Source of the DNA: Enterovibrio baiacu
GTDB taxonomy: Bacteria > Pseudomonadota > Gammaproteobacteria > Enterobacterales > Vibrionaceae
NCBI RefSeq assembly: GCF_004120195.1
Contig: NZ_SCHN01000008.1
Coordinates: 463,810 to 527,809 of the forward strand
Reading direction: 5' to 3'
DNA: 64,000 nucleotides
In this document: positions 8,915 to 17,439 of the stretch, in pieces
Layout: each line of letters begins with the position of its first letter
Position numbering within the stretch: the first letter of the stretch is position 1
Notes under the pieces: model-generated
The model's database searches: none
The model's input: the letters and a program-made list of their open reading frames with translations, nothing else
Told to the model about the DNA's origin: nothing
Translations under genes and position numbers: made by a program

Positions 8915-10609
8915 TTAGCTTTGTGTATGAATGGTCTTTCCGTCTTTGATGGTTTCAAGCACCTTGATATCTCGAATGTCCATTGGGTCAACGGAAAGTG
9001 GATTGTTGTCCAAGATGACCAAGTCAGCGCGTTTTCCGATTTCAATGCTGCCTTTGTCGCTCTCCTCAAAGTTCTGATAAGCCGCGGTAAGCGTGATGGA
9101 TTCCAACGCCTGATAAGGGCTTATCTTGTGGTGCTCGCCAAGGGTGTCTCCACTTCGTGTTACACGGTTAACCGCGGACCACATGTTGGTCATCATGTCT
9201 GGAAACAGCACAGGTGCATCCATGTGGATGGTAAAAGGCAGGTCGTTGGAATTTGCCCACCCCATCGGAGAAATGTTCGCTGCGCGCCATGGCCCTAACA
9301 CCGAATCGCGGTGGTAATCACCCCAGAAGTAAGTGTGTGCAGGGAAGAAAGACGGGATCATGTCGTTGCTCTTCATGCGTTTGATTTGATCTAAACGTGT
9401 GGTTTGGGCGTGAACCACAACGGTGCGCCGGTCTTTTTTACCGTGCTTAGCATCGGCCTTTTCGACCGCATTTAGCAAGATGTCGGCAGAGGCATCGCCA
9501 TTACTGTGGCTGAGGATCTGCGCATTCAGTTGATAGGCAGTATCTACCCAATGGTCCATTTCATCTTGCGTGAGCACAGGGTAGCCGTGGTAGTCATACG
9601 CATGGCTGTGTGGGGGCTCATAATACGGCGATGACAAGTAGGCGGTTTTGCCTTGTGGTGAACCGTCGCCCACCATTTTTACACCTGCGAGTGTGAAACC
9701 GTTGATGGTGCTACCCATCGGCATGATGTTGGCGGCTTCTTGCAGGTCCACCCATTTCGCGTAAGCCAACATGTCGATTTTCAGCAAATCATTCTCTGCC
9801 ATGCTTTTCATGACGTGCACAGTAGGTAATGTGGCGAGCCCTTCTTGCGCCGTTGTCACGCCGTGACGCGCAAACATATCTTGGACTTTGACGAACTTGC
9901 GCACAGCATCTTCAGCAGAGAGTGCTGGCAATGCACCTAGCACCGCATAAACAGCGGATTCTTCGAGCACGCCCGTCATGACGCCTTGGCTATCTCGACG
10001 TATCACGCCACCGCTTGGGTTAGATGAGTCATGTGAATAGCCAATAAAGCTAAGGCCAGCAGAGTTACAGGTTGCAAGGTGGCCCGACACGTGCACAGCG
10101 CAGAAATTGTAATCGCCGCTCATGTCATCGAGCTCGGTTTTAGTGGGGTGACGTTTTTCCTCTAACTCAGCATCATCGTACCCAAAGGCAACGTGTAGGA
10201 TGTCTTTGTCTAAATCTGGTTTAGAGAAATAGTTTTCCATCTGTGTTTTCAAATCATCAATGCTATTTACCGTCCCCATTGGCGCGGGGTAGAGAAATTC
10301 ACTTTCAATGAGGGGGATGTACTGTGCAAAGTGACCGTGTGCATCAATAAATCCTGGCGTTACCGTTTGCCCTTTTAAATCTCTCACTTGCGTATCACCG
10401 CGTTTTTCTTTTAACACGTCACGGTTTGTACCAACGGCAACGATCACGCCGTCTTTGATGGCGATTGCTTGGGCGCGATCGTTTTCGCCTGTCATGGTGA
10501 TGACATCGCCGTTAACCAAAATGATGTCTGGGGCAGCAATGGCAACACTGGTGAGCAATGCGAGAGGAAGAACAGCAAAAGGCAGGCAAGAACGTGATGT
10601 TTTTTTCAT
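8915..10609 (-). CDS. Exported amidohydrolase, YtcJ-like (Amidohydro_3)
   Basis: The protein has 564 residues. The N-terminal ~25 residues (M-K-K-T-S-R then a Leu/Ala-rich core ending A-I-A-A) form a cleavable signal peptide, so it acts in the periplasm. The mature part follows the YtcJ/Amidohydro_3 layout: an N-terminal beta segment (I-L-V-N-G-D-V-I-T-M), the metal-binding G-F-I-D-A-H-G-H at about residue 90, a later H-A-Q-T and a C-terminal D-L-V-I-L-D-N-N-P-L. The family hydrolyses amide or related bonds in small molecules; the substrate is not predictable. It is divergent from a LysR gene 154 bp away, which is its likely regulator. Confidence 0.88.
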   Translation of the reverse strand: MKKTSRSCLPFAVLPLALLTSVAIAAPDIILVNGDVITMTGENDRAQAIAIKDGVIVAVGTNRDVLKEKRGDTQVRDLKGQTVTPGFIDAHGHFAQYIPLIESEFLYPAPMGTVNSIDDLKTQMENYFSKPDLDKDILHVAFGYDDAELEEKRHPTKTELDDMSGDYNFCAVHVSGHLATCNSAGLSFIGYSHDSSNPSGGVIRRDSQGVMTGVLEESAVYAVLGALPALSAEDAVRKFVKVQDMFARHGVTTAQEGLATLPTVHVMKSMAENDLLKIDMLAYAKWVDLQEAANIMPMGSTINGFTLAGVKMVGDGSPQGKTAYLSSPYYEPPHSHAYDYHGYPVLTQDEMDHWVDTAYQLNAQILSHSNGDASADILLNAVEKADAKHGKKDRRTVVVHAQTTRLDQIKRMKSNDMIPSFFPAHTYFWGDYHRDSVLGPWRAANISPMGWANSNDLPFTIHMDAPVLFPDMMTNMWSAVNRVTRSGDTLGEHHKISPYQALESITLTAAYQNFEESDKGSIEIGKRADLVILDNNPLSVDPMDIRDIKVLETIKDGKTIHTQS

Positions 10610-10763
10610 TGTGTCCTCATTAGGCAGTAGCCAAGTGGGTCGTCATATTGTGTTGATATCTGCCATTTTAAGGTCTAATTCTTTACAAGAAAGTCCATTT
10701 TGATAGGGTATTACGTTCAAGTGTTGGGTGTTAAACGCGTTAATGTAGAGGGTGACGGATCAC

Positions 10764-11654
10764 ATGCACACGTTAGAACAGTTAAATGCCTTCATTGCTG
10801 TGTACGAACACGGGGCGTATAGCACTGCAGCAAAAATGCTGACTAAATCACGTACCACGGTGCGTGAACACGTCATGGCGTATGAAGATGTGTTGGGCTA
10901 TTCGCTGTTTGAGATCCAAGGGCGCAAGGCTGTTCCAACGGATAAGGCGAAGCAGTTATATTTCTACGCCAAGGTGGTGGAAAAGCAAAACCTCGCGCTG
11001 TTTGCACAAAGCCAAGCCTTGTTCAACAGCGATATTCATACCCTCAACATTGCCTATGATGTGGTCGTGCCGATTGCGTTGATGGCACGCGTTGAAGGTG
11101 AGGTGATTGCGCATTACCCCACCATGAAAGTGAACTGGTTGCACCGCACTCGGCAAGAAGCGCTGATGATGTTAGAAAACGGAGAGGCAGACTTCGCGTT
11201 AATGCCTAACCGTGGGGAAATCTTCACGGAAATCGATGTCACCTGGCAAACCTTGGGTGACATTAAGCTGCGATGCTACGCAGGGGCGAATTCCACGCTA
11301 GCTAAAGCCTCTCTCGTTACCATGGCGTTACTGCAATCGGAGACGCAATACATCACCGAAAACTTTATCAATATGAACATGCGATTTACGCAGGTGTCGC
11401 CACGTCTGCATGTGGTAAGCAACAGCGATTTGTTATGTGAGTTAGTCAAACATCATGGTTGGACGGTCATGCCTGAACACACGATGACGCCGTATTTAAA
11501 GGCTGGGGATATCGTTGAGGTTAGCCCCAAAGAGGCAATGGCTGGCGTCTCTATCGGGCTGAATGTGTTTTACCCGCGAGGCAAGGACAATCGCGCTGAG
11601 TTTGCGCATGTTATTCAATGGTTCGCAGAGGCCAGCAGGGACTATCTGAATTGA
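10764..11654 (+). CDS. LysR-family transcriptional regulator
   Basis: About 296 residues. Residues 1-60 form the winged HTH typical of LysR proteins (L-E-Q-L-N-A-F-I-A-V-Y-E-H-G-A-Y-S-T-A-A), though the recognition region (K-S-R-T-T-V-R-E-H-V) is slightly unusual. The rest is the periplasmic-binding-like effector domain. An upstream in-frame GTG at 10752 is possible. The ATG is preferred because AGAGGG lies 11 bp before it and the protein then begins M-H-T-L-E-Q-L. It is transcribed away from the exported amidohydrolase, the standard LysR arrangement, so control of that gene is inferred. The shared gap of about 150 bp holds both promoters. The effector is unknown. Confidence 0.9.
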   Translation: MHTLEQLNAFIAVYEHGAYSTAAKMLTKSRTTVREHVMAYEDVLGYSLFEIQGRKAVPTDKAKQLYFYAKVVEKQNLALFAQSQALFNSDIHTLNIAYDVVVPIALMARVEGEVIAHYPTMKVNWLHRTRQEALMMLENGEADFALMPNRGEIFTEIDVTWQTLGDIKLRCYAGANSTLAKASLVTMALLQSETQYITENFINMNMRFTQVSPRLHVVSNSDLLCELVKHHGWTVMPEHTMTPYLKAGDIVEVSPKEAMAGVSIGLNVFYPRGKDNRAEFAHVIQWFAEASRDYLN

Positions 11655-11719
11655 AAGACAGATCACTGATACATGGCGGAATACGTTAGGACTCTTTCGG
11701 GTTACTTGATATGATTTTG

Positions 11720-11826
11720 GCGATAGTCGGGGAGCCTGTTGGCTGAGAGTGCAGTGCGAGTTGAAAGACTTGCATGCATGACCCGTTGAACCTGATTCAG
11801 TTAATACTGACGTAGGGAACTATTGT
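11720..11826 (+). ncRNA. TPP riboswitch (THI element)
   Basis: The conserved core elements are present in order: GGGGAGCC, GGCTGAGAG, then ACCCGTTGAACCTGAT and CGTAGGGAAC. A closing P1 helix can be drawn between 11720-11727 (GCGATAGT) and 11819-11826 (ACTATTGT) with two G-U pairs. It lies 76 bp upstream of thiD, the first gene of a thiamin salvage operon, so thiamin pyrophosphate should repress the operon. No obvious terminator follows, which favours control of translation. Confidence 0.96.
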
Positions 11827-11902
11827 CACGCTGGTTGCGATTCCACCTGTGCTTTCCTTCCATCAGCGAGATTCTGTTCCTGTGCGTTGGTTTGGGAACA
11901 TT

Positions 11903-12754
11903 ATGATGCCAAATCCAAACACACCTTCTTCTCCGGTTTCACCTACTCCTATTGTATTGACCATTGCTGGCTCTGACAGTGGTGGTGGTGCGGGTATTCA
12001 AGCCGATATCAAAGCCATTTCAGCCACGGGTGGCTATGCCTGTTCGGTCATTACCGCGATTACCGCTCAGAACACACAAGGCGTATCTGCCATTTTTCCC
12101 ATTCCCGTTGAACACGTTAGCCATCAACTCGATGCGGTGTTTTCCGACCTCAATATCGTGGCGGTGAAAATTGGCATGTTGGCGGATGCTGACATCATCA
12201 AGGTGGTGGCGGACAAATTGCGTCAGTATCAGCCTCAATATCTGGTGGTTGACCCTGTCATGGTGGCAACCAGCGGTGACGTTCTGTTGGAGAATAGCGC
12301 GATTCGCGCCCTTAAAAATGCACTGCTTCCTCTCGCGGATATCATCACTCCCAACTTGCCTGAGGGCGCAGCGCTGACTGATAAAACGTTGCCAAACAGC
12401 GAAACCGACATGCAAGCCATGATCGACGACCTGCGTTTGTTGGGTGCGAAGACTGTGTTGCTAAAAGGCGGGCATCTCGAACAAGACGAAAACAGTAACG
12501 ATCTACTGATTTTCTCCGACCGTGTTGAAACCCTCAGTGCGAAACGCACCAACACTAAAAACACGCACGGCACAGGCTGTTCGCTTTCTTCTGCCATTGC
12601 ATCGTACTTGGCACAAGGACATGACCTAGAGCGCGCAGTGATTCTCGCTAAGTCGTATATCTCGAAAGCCATCGCCCATGCGGATGAGCTGAACATCGGA
12701 AAAGGCCATGGGCCTGTTAATCACTTTTTTGAGGGCCACTCAGCGCTGCGTTAA
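11903..12754 (+). CDS. thiD: Hydroxymethylpyrimidine/phosphomethylpyrimidine kinase
   Basis: This ribokinase-fold enzyme phosphorylates HMP and HMP-phosphate to give HMP pyrophosphate for thiamin synthesis. The family hallmarks are clear: T-I-A-G-S-D-S-G-G-G-A-G-I-Q-A-D near the N-terminus, the A-I-T-A-Q-N-T segment, V-D-P-V-M-V-A-T-S-G mid-protein, and the ATP/anion-hole motif T-H-G-T-G-C-S-L-S-S. The length from this ATG is 283 residues, close to the family norm. A GTG at 11849 would add 18 non-conserved residues and lacks a ribosome site. The chosen ATG has GGGA five bases upstream, and a second ATG follows directly. It is the first gene behind the TPP riboswitch, with thiM and thiE downstream. 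Confidence 0.93.
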   Translation: MMPNPNTPSSPVSPTPIVLTIAGSDSGGGAGIQADIKAISATGGYACSVITAITAQNTQGVSAIFPIPVEHVSHQLDAVFSDLNIVAVKIGMLADADIIKVVADKLRQYQPQYLVVDPVMVATSGDVLLENSAIRALKNALLPLADIITPNLPEGAALTDKTLPNSETDMQAMIDDLRLLGAKTVLLKGGHLEQDENSNDLLIFSDRVETLSAKRTNTKNTHGTGCSLSSAIASYLAQGHDLERAVILAKSYISKAIAHADELNIGKGHGPVNHFFEGHSALR

Positions 12755-12810
12755 TGCTCGAGTTAAATGTGTTGAGTTAAAACAGTTCTAATCATGCGAG
12801 TGGAGGCACT

Positions 12811-13653
12811 ATGAATTCAGGTATTCCAAAAACAAACACGGATGCGGTAAACACCGTTATTTCAGCGTTAAACGCGGTGCGAGAGTCTAAACCGTTGGTG
12901 GTGAACATCACCAACTATGTGGTCATGAACAACACCGCGAATGCATTGTTGGCCGTTGGAGCATCGCCCATCATGGCGCATTCAACGCAAGAAATGGCCG
13001 AGATGATGTCATTTGCCGGGGCGCTGGTGGTCAATATTGGCACGCTAGACAGCGTTTGGGTTCCGCGCATGCTGTTTGCGGTAGAACAAGCCAATGCGAA
13101 CAACAAGATTGTGGTGCTCGATCCCGTCGGGTGCGGCGCAAGTAAACTTCGCACGGAAACCTCACGACAAATCGCCCACCTTGCTGATGCGTTGATCATT
13201 CGAGGTAACGCCTCTGAAATTATTGCGTTGGCGGGTATTCAGCACCAAGGGAACACCAAAGGGGTCGATGCGCAAGACAGCAGCGACGAAGCGTTAGATG
13301 CCGCTAAATACCTGGTAGAAACCTATCGTTGTCAGGTGGTTGTTTCGGGTGAAACGGATTATGTCGTGACGCGAGAGGGGTATATCACCTTAAATAATGG
13401 CCACCCTATGATGCCATCCGTGACAGGCATGGGTTGTTCGCTTTCTGCATTAACAGGTGCGTTTGCCGCAGTAGGTGAAAAGTCTGGATTAGCGGCGGCT
13501 GCCGTGATGGGCGTGGCGGGTGAGATGGCCGCAGAGATGGCGAAAGGGCCGGGCAGTCTGCAAATGCATCTTCTCGATGCGCTTTATCAACTCGATGAAG
13601 AGACCCTGAAGCAACGCTTGCGACTGACAGTAAATATGGGGTCAGAAGGCTAG
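12811..13653 (+). CDS. thiM: Hydroxyethylthiazole kinase
   Basis: A 280-residue salvage enzyme that phosphorylates hydroxyethylthiazole so ThiE can couple it to HMP pyrophosphate. Family signatures are visible: [10 protein letters not shown] near residue 35, G-A-S-P-I-M-A, the [10 protein letters not shown] segment, I-I-R-G-N-A-S-E-I, and the C-terminal [10 protein letters not shown] anion hole. The start has GGAGG at a good distance. It lies 56 bp after thiD and only one base before thiE, so all three are one transcript under the riboswitch. The mix of thiD, thiM and thiE, without thiC or thiG here, marks this as the salvage operon. Confidence 0.95.
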   Translation: MNSGIPKTNTDAVNTVISALNAVRESKPLVVNITNYVVMNNTANALLAVGASPIMAHSTQEMAEMMSFAGALVVNIGTLDSVWVPRMLFAVEQANANNKIVVLDPVGCGASKLRTETSRQIAHLADALIIRGNASEIIALAGIQHQGNTKGVDAQDSSDEALDAAKYLVETYRCQVVVSGETDYVVTREGYITLNNGHPMMPSVTGMGCSLSALTGAFAAVGEKSGLAAAAVMGVAGEMAAEMAKGPGSLQMHLLDALYQLDEETLKQRLRLTVNMGSEG

Positions 13654-13654
13654 A

Positions 13655-14323
13655 ATGAATACTTCTAATTCAATGTCTCCCCCTAACCCGTATCGTTTGT
13701 ATTTGGTGACAGACGACAACCAAGATCTCGCTACACTTCAACGCGTGGTGAAAGATGCCGTTGCCGGCGGCGTTACCATGGTGCAGGTGCGAGAGAAAAG
13801 CGGCGATGTGCGTCAATTCATTGCCCGCGCTGCAGCAGTGAAAGCCATTTTGGCAGGCACCGGAGTACCTCTTATTATCAATGATCGCGTGGATGTGGCG
13901 CTGGCTGTGGATGCTGACGGTGTCCACCTAGGGCAATCTGATATGCCTGCTGACATCGCAAGGACGTTGATTGGTGCGAATAAGTTGCTTGGGTTGTCCA
14001 TAGAAACTGAACAGCAGCTGCTGGACGCTGAATCTTTGCCCGTGGATTACCTCGGTTTAAGCGCGATATTTGCGACGCCAACCAAAACCAACATCAAAAA
14101 AGAGTGGGGCATTGATGGCCTTGCAAACGCGGTAAAGCAAAGCGCGTATCCCATTGTTGCTATCGGCGGTTTGAACGCCTCAAATCTCGAAGCTGTTATC
14201 GCCACAGGCGCGTCAGGCATTGCGTTGGTCTCCGCGATTTGCCATGCCGATTCGCCAAAGGAAGCGGCGAAAGCATTGATTCAGCAATTGGAGCGGAATG
14301 CGTCCGAAGATCATGAGAGTTGA
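13655..14323 (+). CDS. thiE: Thiamin-phosphate synthase
   Basis: A 222-residue TIM-barrel enzyme that joins HMP pyrophosphate to thiazole phosphate. It shows L-V-T-D-D at the start, then M-V-Q-V-R-E-K, the substrate-binding I-I-N-D-R-V-D, D-G-V-H-L-G-Q-S-D-M, the serine-rich loop region A-T-P-T-K-T, and A-I-G-G-L-N near the C-terminus. All are typical of ThiE. It follows thiM by one base, which implies translational coupling. An AAGG in the end of thiM serves as ribosome site. Last gene of the riboswitch-controlled operon; a hairpin terminator follows. Confidence 0.95.
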   Translation: MNTSNSMSPPNPYRLYLVTDDNQDLATLQRVVKDAVAGGVTMVQVREKSGDVRQFIARAAAVKAILAGTGVPLIINDRVDVALAVDADGVHLGQSDMPADIARTLIGANKLLGLSIETEQQLLDAESLPVDYLGLSAIFATPTKTNIKKEWGIDGLANAVKQSAYPIVAIGGLNASNLEAVIATGASGIALVSAICHADSPKEAAKALIQQLERNASEDHES

Positions 14324-14327
14324 GTGA

Positions 14328-14362
14328 GGAGATGCGAGATAAGAGGTGCGAGATGCGAGAAG
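14328..14362. repeat. Degenerate GATGCGA/GGTGCGA heptamer copies
   Basis: Directly after thiE the sequence reads as imperfect 7-bp units (GATGCGA, GGTGCGA, GATGCGA). These are the same family as the perfect array at 8731. Inverted, more decayed copies (TCTCGCA, TCTCG) occur at about 14425-14447. Confidence 0.55.
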
Positions 14363-14394
14363 AGAGTTGTATTCTCCGCTTCTCGTTTTGTTTT
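14356..14394 (+). terminator. Terminator of the thiDME operon
   Basis: The stem CGAGAAG / CTTCTCG is followed by TTTTGTTTT. It is built partly out of the degenerate heptamer repeat. The convergent EAL gene ends 59 bp further on. Confidence 0.65.
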
Positions 14395-14452
14395 AAGGAT
14401 TTTGCTTTTTGTTCTGTTGCTCTATTCTCGCAATCTCAAATCTCGTTCCTAG

Positions 14453-16657
14453 TTACTCCCCATTCAACGCCCTAATATGCTCCCTCAGCGGTCTTGGTTT
14501 CGCGATGCCAAACCCTTGAGCAAAATCTATTCCTAGATGCGTCAGAATCTGCGCATGTTTATCGGTCTCGACGTATTCCGCAACGGTGGTGAGTCGCATG
14601 TTTTCCGCCAGTAATTGTACCGATTGAACAATCAATTGATCGGCATCGTTGGAGGGGAGGTTTCGCACAAATTCGCCATCGATTTTCAGCACATTAATCG
14701 GAATACGGCGAAGGTAAGAAAAGCTCGCGTATCCGGTGCCGAAATCATCGAGGGCAATTTTGCATCCGGCTTTTCTTAGGGCGTGGACGGTTGCAATCGT
14801 GAGTGATTCATTTTCGATCGCGGAAGATTCGGTGATTTCAAAACACACTTTGTAAAGCGGAATTGAAAGCGCCTTGGCTTTTTGAATGACAAAGTCAGAC
14901 AAGCCTTCGTCGCCCAACGACTTCGCCGTGAGATTAATGGCACAGCGATTCACTAAATCCCAATTGTTGAGCTGAGTGGCGAGCATTTCGAAGGTGTGTG
15001 CAATCACCCATTTATCGAGCGTCGCTTCCAATCCGAATTCGTTGATCATCGGAAAAAACTCGTCCGGTTCGAGTGGGTTGGCATTGTCCTGCTTTAAACG
15101 AAGTAACACTTCAAAACTGCTGCTGATGGTGTCTGGATCTTTGAGATTGCGGTAGGGCTGGCAGTAGAGTTCGAACTGGTCTTCACGCAGCGCTCTCTGC
15201 ACGGAATTGAGCCTCAGGAACTTGTGAGAGGACAAATCAGAATCATCAAACCAGCGAATTTTATGGTCATGAAAAGTCGGTTGGTCGCAGAATACAGAAA
15301 TGGTTTCTTCCACGTTGTCTTTGTTACTGAGCTTGCAGCAATGCAGGGTGTGAGAGAACAACGAAATGGACGTGCCTTGCCAAAAGAACTGAAAGTTATC
15401 GCAAAGGTCACTGATTGCGACAAGGTCGTCATTCATGTCAGGTTTTAAGGATTCGATATAGATTAAACCGACAGAAAACGGTGGCCGATAAAAGCGAAGA
15501 ATGCTCGGCTGTGCGGTAAAGAAATGCTTGGTTAATTGGCGCAGAAACTGAGCCTGCCCGGTGTGCCCAATACCGGTCAGGTTTTGCATGGTGGTTTTTA
15601 AATCTAAGTAGACCAGCACCGGCTCATCAATGTGCGATAAATCCTCTTTCAGCTGTGCCAAATTATACAGCCCTGTGTAGGGGTCAATTCTCTCCTTCCT
15701 TAGTCGTTCTTGGTTGAGCATAAAGCTGCGAATACTGTCGCTACCTTGTATGTAGGCAAGCACGGAAAACAGGATTAATACCTCCAATAAGCCGAGAAAA
15801 TTCTCGTCTATGTCATCGGTGATGTTCACCCAAATTACGGCTTCGTAAACCATGACCAAGGTAACGATGGCACCCACCACCATCGGACGCAAAATACCGA
15901 ATCTGCCCAGTCCCATGAATACCAAAATAAGCAGAAAGAAGCAGATGGAGAAAAGAAGGAGGGAATAAGGGATAAGAACGGAAACACAGACCAATGTTAA
16001 TGACAGCGCGAGCCAAAGATAATACGTCCAAACCGTAAGGTTTTTTTCGAACAGTTGTCTGTCCAACCGCATATACGCGTCGGCGTGGTCTCTAAACACG
16101 TACACAAGGGCAACATACATTAATGGCGTGATCACCAAGTGCGTGAGCTCGATACTAATGGACGAGAAGAAAATAAAGGGTGTATCCACGTCGATGATGG
16201 ATGTGGATGCCACCAGAAAGAGCAAGGAGGCATTGAAGATGGGCAGCATAATAGCGAACAAGAAGAAATAAATCCCCGCTTTCAGCGGCACACTGCGTTG
16301 CCTGATGCGAAGCGTGATGTGGTTGTAAGCAAAGGTCGTGAGTGCAGGGGCGATAGGAAGCACACAGGAAAAAAGTAACACTTCGTTCCAGCGTAAATCG
16401 GAGGCAAACAGCCCGTGCGTCAGCATGGCTAAAAAAATGGCAGGAAGTGCAAAAATACCGCGGTGAAAGAGCGTCGCCACCATAAACGCATTCACAAAGG
16501 AAATGACAAAGAAGCCCGTTTCTTCAATTTCAAAAAAAGACGACAGGTAGTAACTCGCCCATAGTCCCAAAAAGATGATGCACTGAGAAACCAGCGGTTG
16601 ATGTAAGAAACGGCGAAACATCTTTTCAGCATGAGGGGGTGGTGTGGAGACCAGCAT
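14453..16657 (-). CDS. Membrane c-di-GMP phosphodiesterase (degenerate GGDEF plus EAL)
   Basis: A 734-residue inner-membrane protein. Residues ~15-320 hold about eight hydrophobic segments, a MASE1-like sensor region. Residues ~335-480 look like a GGDEF fold (D-P-Y-T-G-L-Y-N-L) but the GGDEF signature is absent; the expected site reads R-F-Y-R-P-P-F. Residues ~500-730 form an EAL domain whose key positions appear present: E-V-L-L-R in place of E-A-L-L-R, an Asn in A-I-N-L-T, E-I-T-E-S, D-D-F-G-T-G, L-K-I-D, A-E-Y-V-E and A-Q-G-F. So it should degrade c-di-GMP rather than make it, perhaps lowering biofilm formation. ATAAGG lies before the ATG. The 480-bp upstream gap contains fragments resembling a c-di-GMP riboswitch core. 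Confidence 0.9.
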   Translation of the reverse strand: MLVSTPPPHAEKMFRRFLHQPLVSQCIIFLGLWASYYLSSFFEIEETGFFVISFVNAFMVATLFHRGIFALPAIFLAMLTHGLFASDLRWNEVLLFSCVLPIAPALTTFAYNHITLRIRQRSVPLKAGIYFFLFAIMLPIFNASLLFLVASTSIIDVDTPFIFFSSISIELTHLVITPLMYVALVYVFRDHADAYMRLDRQLFEKNLTVWTYYLWLALSLTLVCVSVLIPYSLLLFSICFFLLILVFMGLGRFGILRPMVVGAIVTLVMVYEAVIWVNITDDIDENFLGLLEVLILFSVLAYIQGSDSIRSFMLNQERLRKERIDPYTGLYNLAQLKEDLSHIDEPVLVYLDLKTTMQNLTGIGHTGQAQFLRQLTKHFFTAQPSILRFYRPPFSVGLIYIESLKPDMNDDLVAISDLCDNFQFFWQGTSISLFSHTLHCCKLSNKDNVEETISVFCDQPTFHDHKIRWFDDSDLSSHKFLRLNSVQRALREDQFELYCQPYRNLKDPDTISSSFEVLLRLKQDNANPLEPDEFFPMINEFGLEATLDKWVIAHTFEMLATQLNNWDLVNRCAINLTAKSLGDEGLSDFVIQKAKALSIPLYKVCFEITESSAIENESLTIATVHALRKAGCKIALDDFGTGYASFSYLRRIPINVLKIDGEFVRNLPSNDADQLIVQSVQLLAENMRLTTVAEYVETDKHAQILTHLGIDFAQGFGIAKPRPLREHIRALNGE

Positions 16658-16995
16658 TCGGAGACCTTATCCAAGTTCTATGAGTGCAGCGTAGCAGTTT
16701 CCGGTGCGAAACCTTGGTTCTCAGCGCCGTAGCGCTGGGTAAAATACGGGGTTTCTTAGATGTGAAATTAGGTGCGTTGAATCCAGCAATAAAACACACA
16801 AAATAGCATTATTTTTAAGACACGGCTTTCATGGCTCTGCGTCCCTGTAGACGGGCTCGTTGGCTGAATATTTGCATAGATAAGCAGGCGATTTTGTCGT
16901 GAATTCCCCGTGGTTTGCGGCTTCAACCCTTCGTAGCACAGTAACCTCCCTATAAGTGAACCAAGATCACAACCTTTATTTCTCAACAAGATAGT

Positions 16996-17011
16996 GAGTC
17001 AGTTTTGACTC
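16996..17011. promoter_or_regulatory. Inverted repeat GAGTCA-GTTT-TGACTC, candidate operator
   Basis: A perfect 6-bp inverted repeat with a 4-bp spacer lies 126 bp upstream of the PTS EIIB gene and abuts a CRP-like site. Its GTCA-N4-TGAC core resembles the GTCA-N5-TGAC palindrome upstream of the AraC gene at the other end of the locus. Confidence 0.35.
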
Positions 17012-17027
17012 GGTGACCGAATTCACA
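17012..17027 (+). promoter_or_regulatory. CRP-like site upstream of the PTS/GH92 locus
   Basis: The sequence GGTGA-CCGAAT-TCACA matches nine of ten positions of the CRP consensus TGTGA-N6-TCACA. It lies 110 bp before the EIIB start, a suitable place for catabolite control of a sugar locus. Not tested. Confidence 0.5.
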
Positions 17028-17137
17028 CAATGAATTTACGGCTACTTTTGTCCAGTAAATGCGAGATATTTCATCTGTCTGGAATCCTGATACTCCCTTA
17101 GCATGAGCCTGTCTGAATCAAACGATAAGTAGAGCAC

Positions 17138-17434
17138 ATGAACGTCGTCGCTATCACTGCATGCCATACCGGAATTGCCCACTGTTACATGGCCGCAGAT
17201 CGCCTCATCGAAGCCGCTAAAGCACTCTCCATCAACATCAAAGTTGAAACCCAAGGCGCGATGGGTATCGAGAACAAGATCTCCAAACGCGAGTTTGATT
17301 CCGCAGATTTTATATTGTTGGCCACTGAAATTAGCCCGGCAGAAAGCGATCGTTATGAAGGGAAAAATCCCACTATCGTTTCCGTGCAAGACGCCATCAA
17401 TCACCCCCTATCTCTTTTGAAAAAATTTAAGTGA
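17138..17434 (+). CDS. PTS fructose-family EIIB component
   Basis: A 98-residue cytoplasmic EIIB protein. It carries the phosphorylated cysteine at residue 9 in I-T-A-C-H-T-G-I-A-H-C-Y. The family norm is T-x-C-P-T-G-I-A-H-T-Y, so the P-loop has H instead of P and C instead of T. V-E-T-Q-G-A-M-G and A-D-F-I-L-L-A-T-E complete the fold. It passes phosphate from EIIA to sugar bound in EIIC. It overlaps the following HPr-EI-EIIA gene region, so the two are co-translated. A second EIIB gene lies next to EIIC 17 kb away. This one may be the FrwD-like partner or an accessory subunit. Confidence 0.9.
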   Translation: MNVVAITACHTGIAHCYMAADRLIEAAKALSINIKVETQGAMGIENKISKREFDSADFILLATEISPAESDRYEGKNPTIVSVQDAINHPLSLLKKFK

Positions 17435-17439
17435 ACACA

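Larger units (their letters stand above)
16658..17137. other. 480-bp divergent control region between EAL and PTS genes
   Basis: No gene is seen. It holds a perfect hairpin (CAGCGC-CGTA-GCGCTG, 16722-16737). On the minus strand it holds GCAAACC (16911-16917 region) and, about 70 bases further along, GGGACGCAGAGCC, both resembling parts of the c-di-GMP-I riboswitch core. Nearer the PTS gene are an inverted repeat and a CRP-like site, listed separately. Confidence 0.5.

Noticed and set aside
8732-9298. 188-codon plus-strand frame through the heptamer array
   Set aside because: A 7-bp repeat stays open in all frames if one lacks stops; the rest is antisense to the amidohydrolase.
16722-16737. 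CAGCGC-CGTA-GCGCTG hairpin as a terminator
   Set aside because: No T tract follows on either strand and it lies upstream of both divergent genes.
16800-16960. A complete c-di-GMP-I riboswitch
   Set aside because: Two core fragments are present, but they are too far apart and the third conserved helix is not found in order; kept only as a finding.
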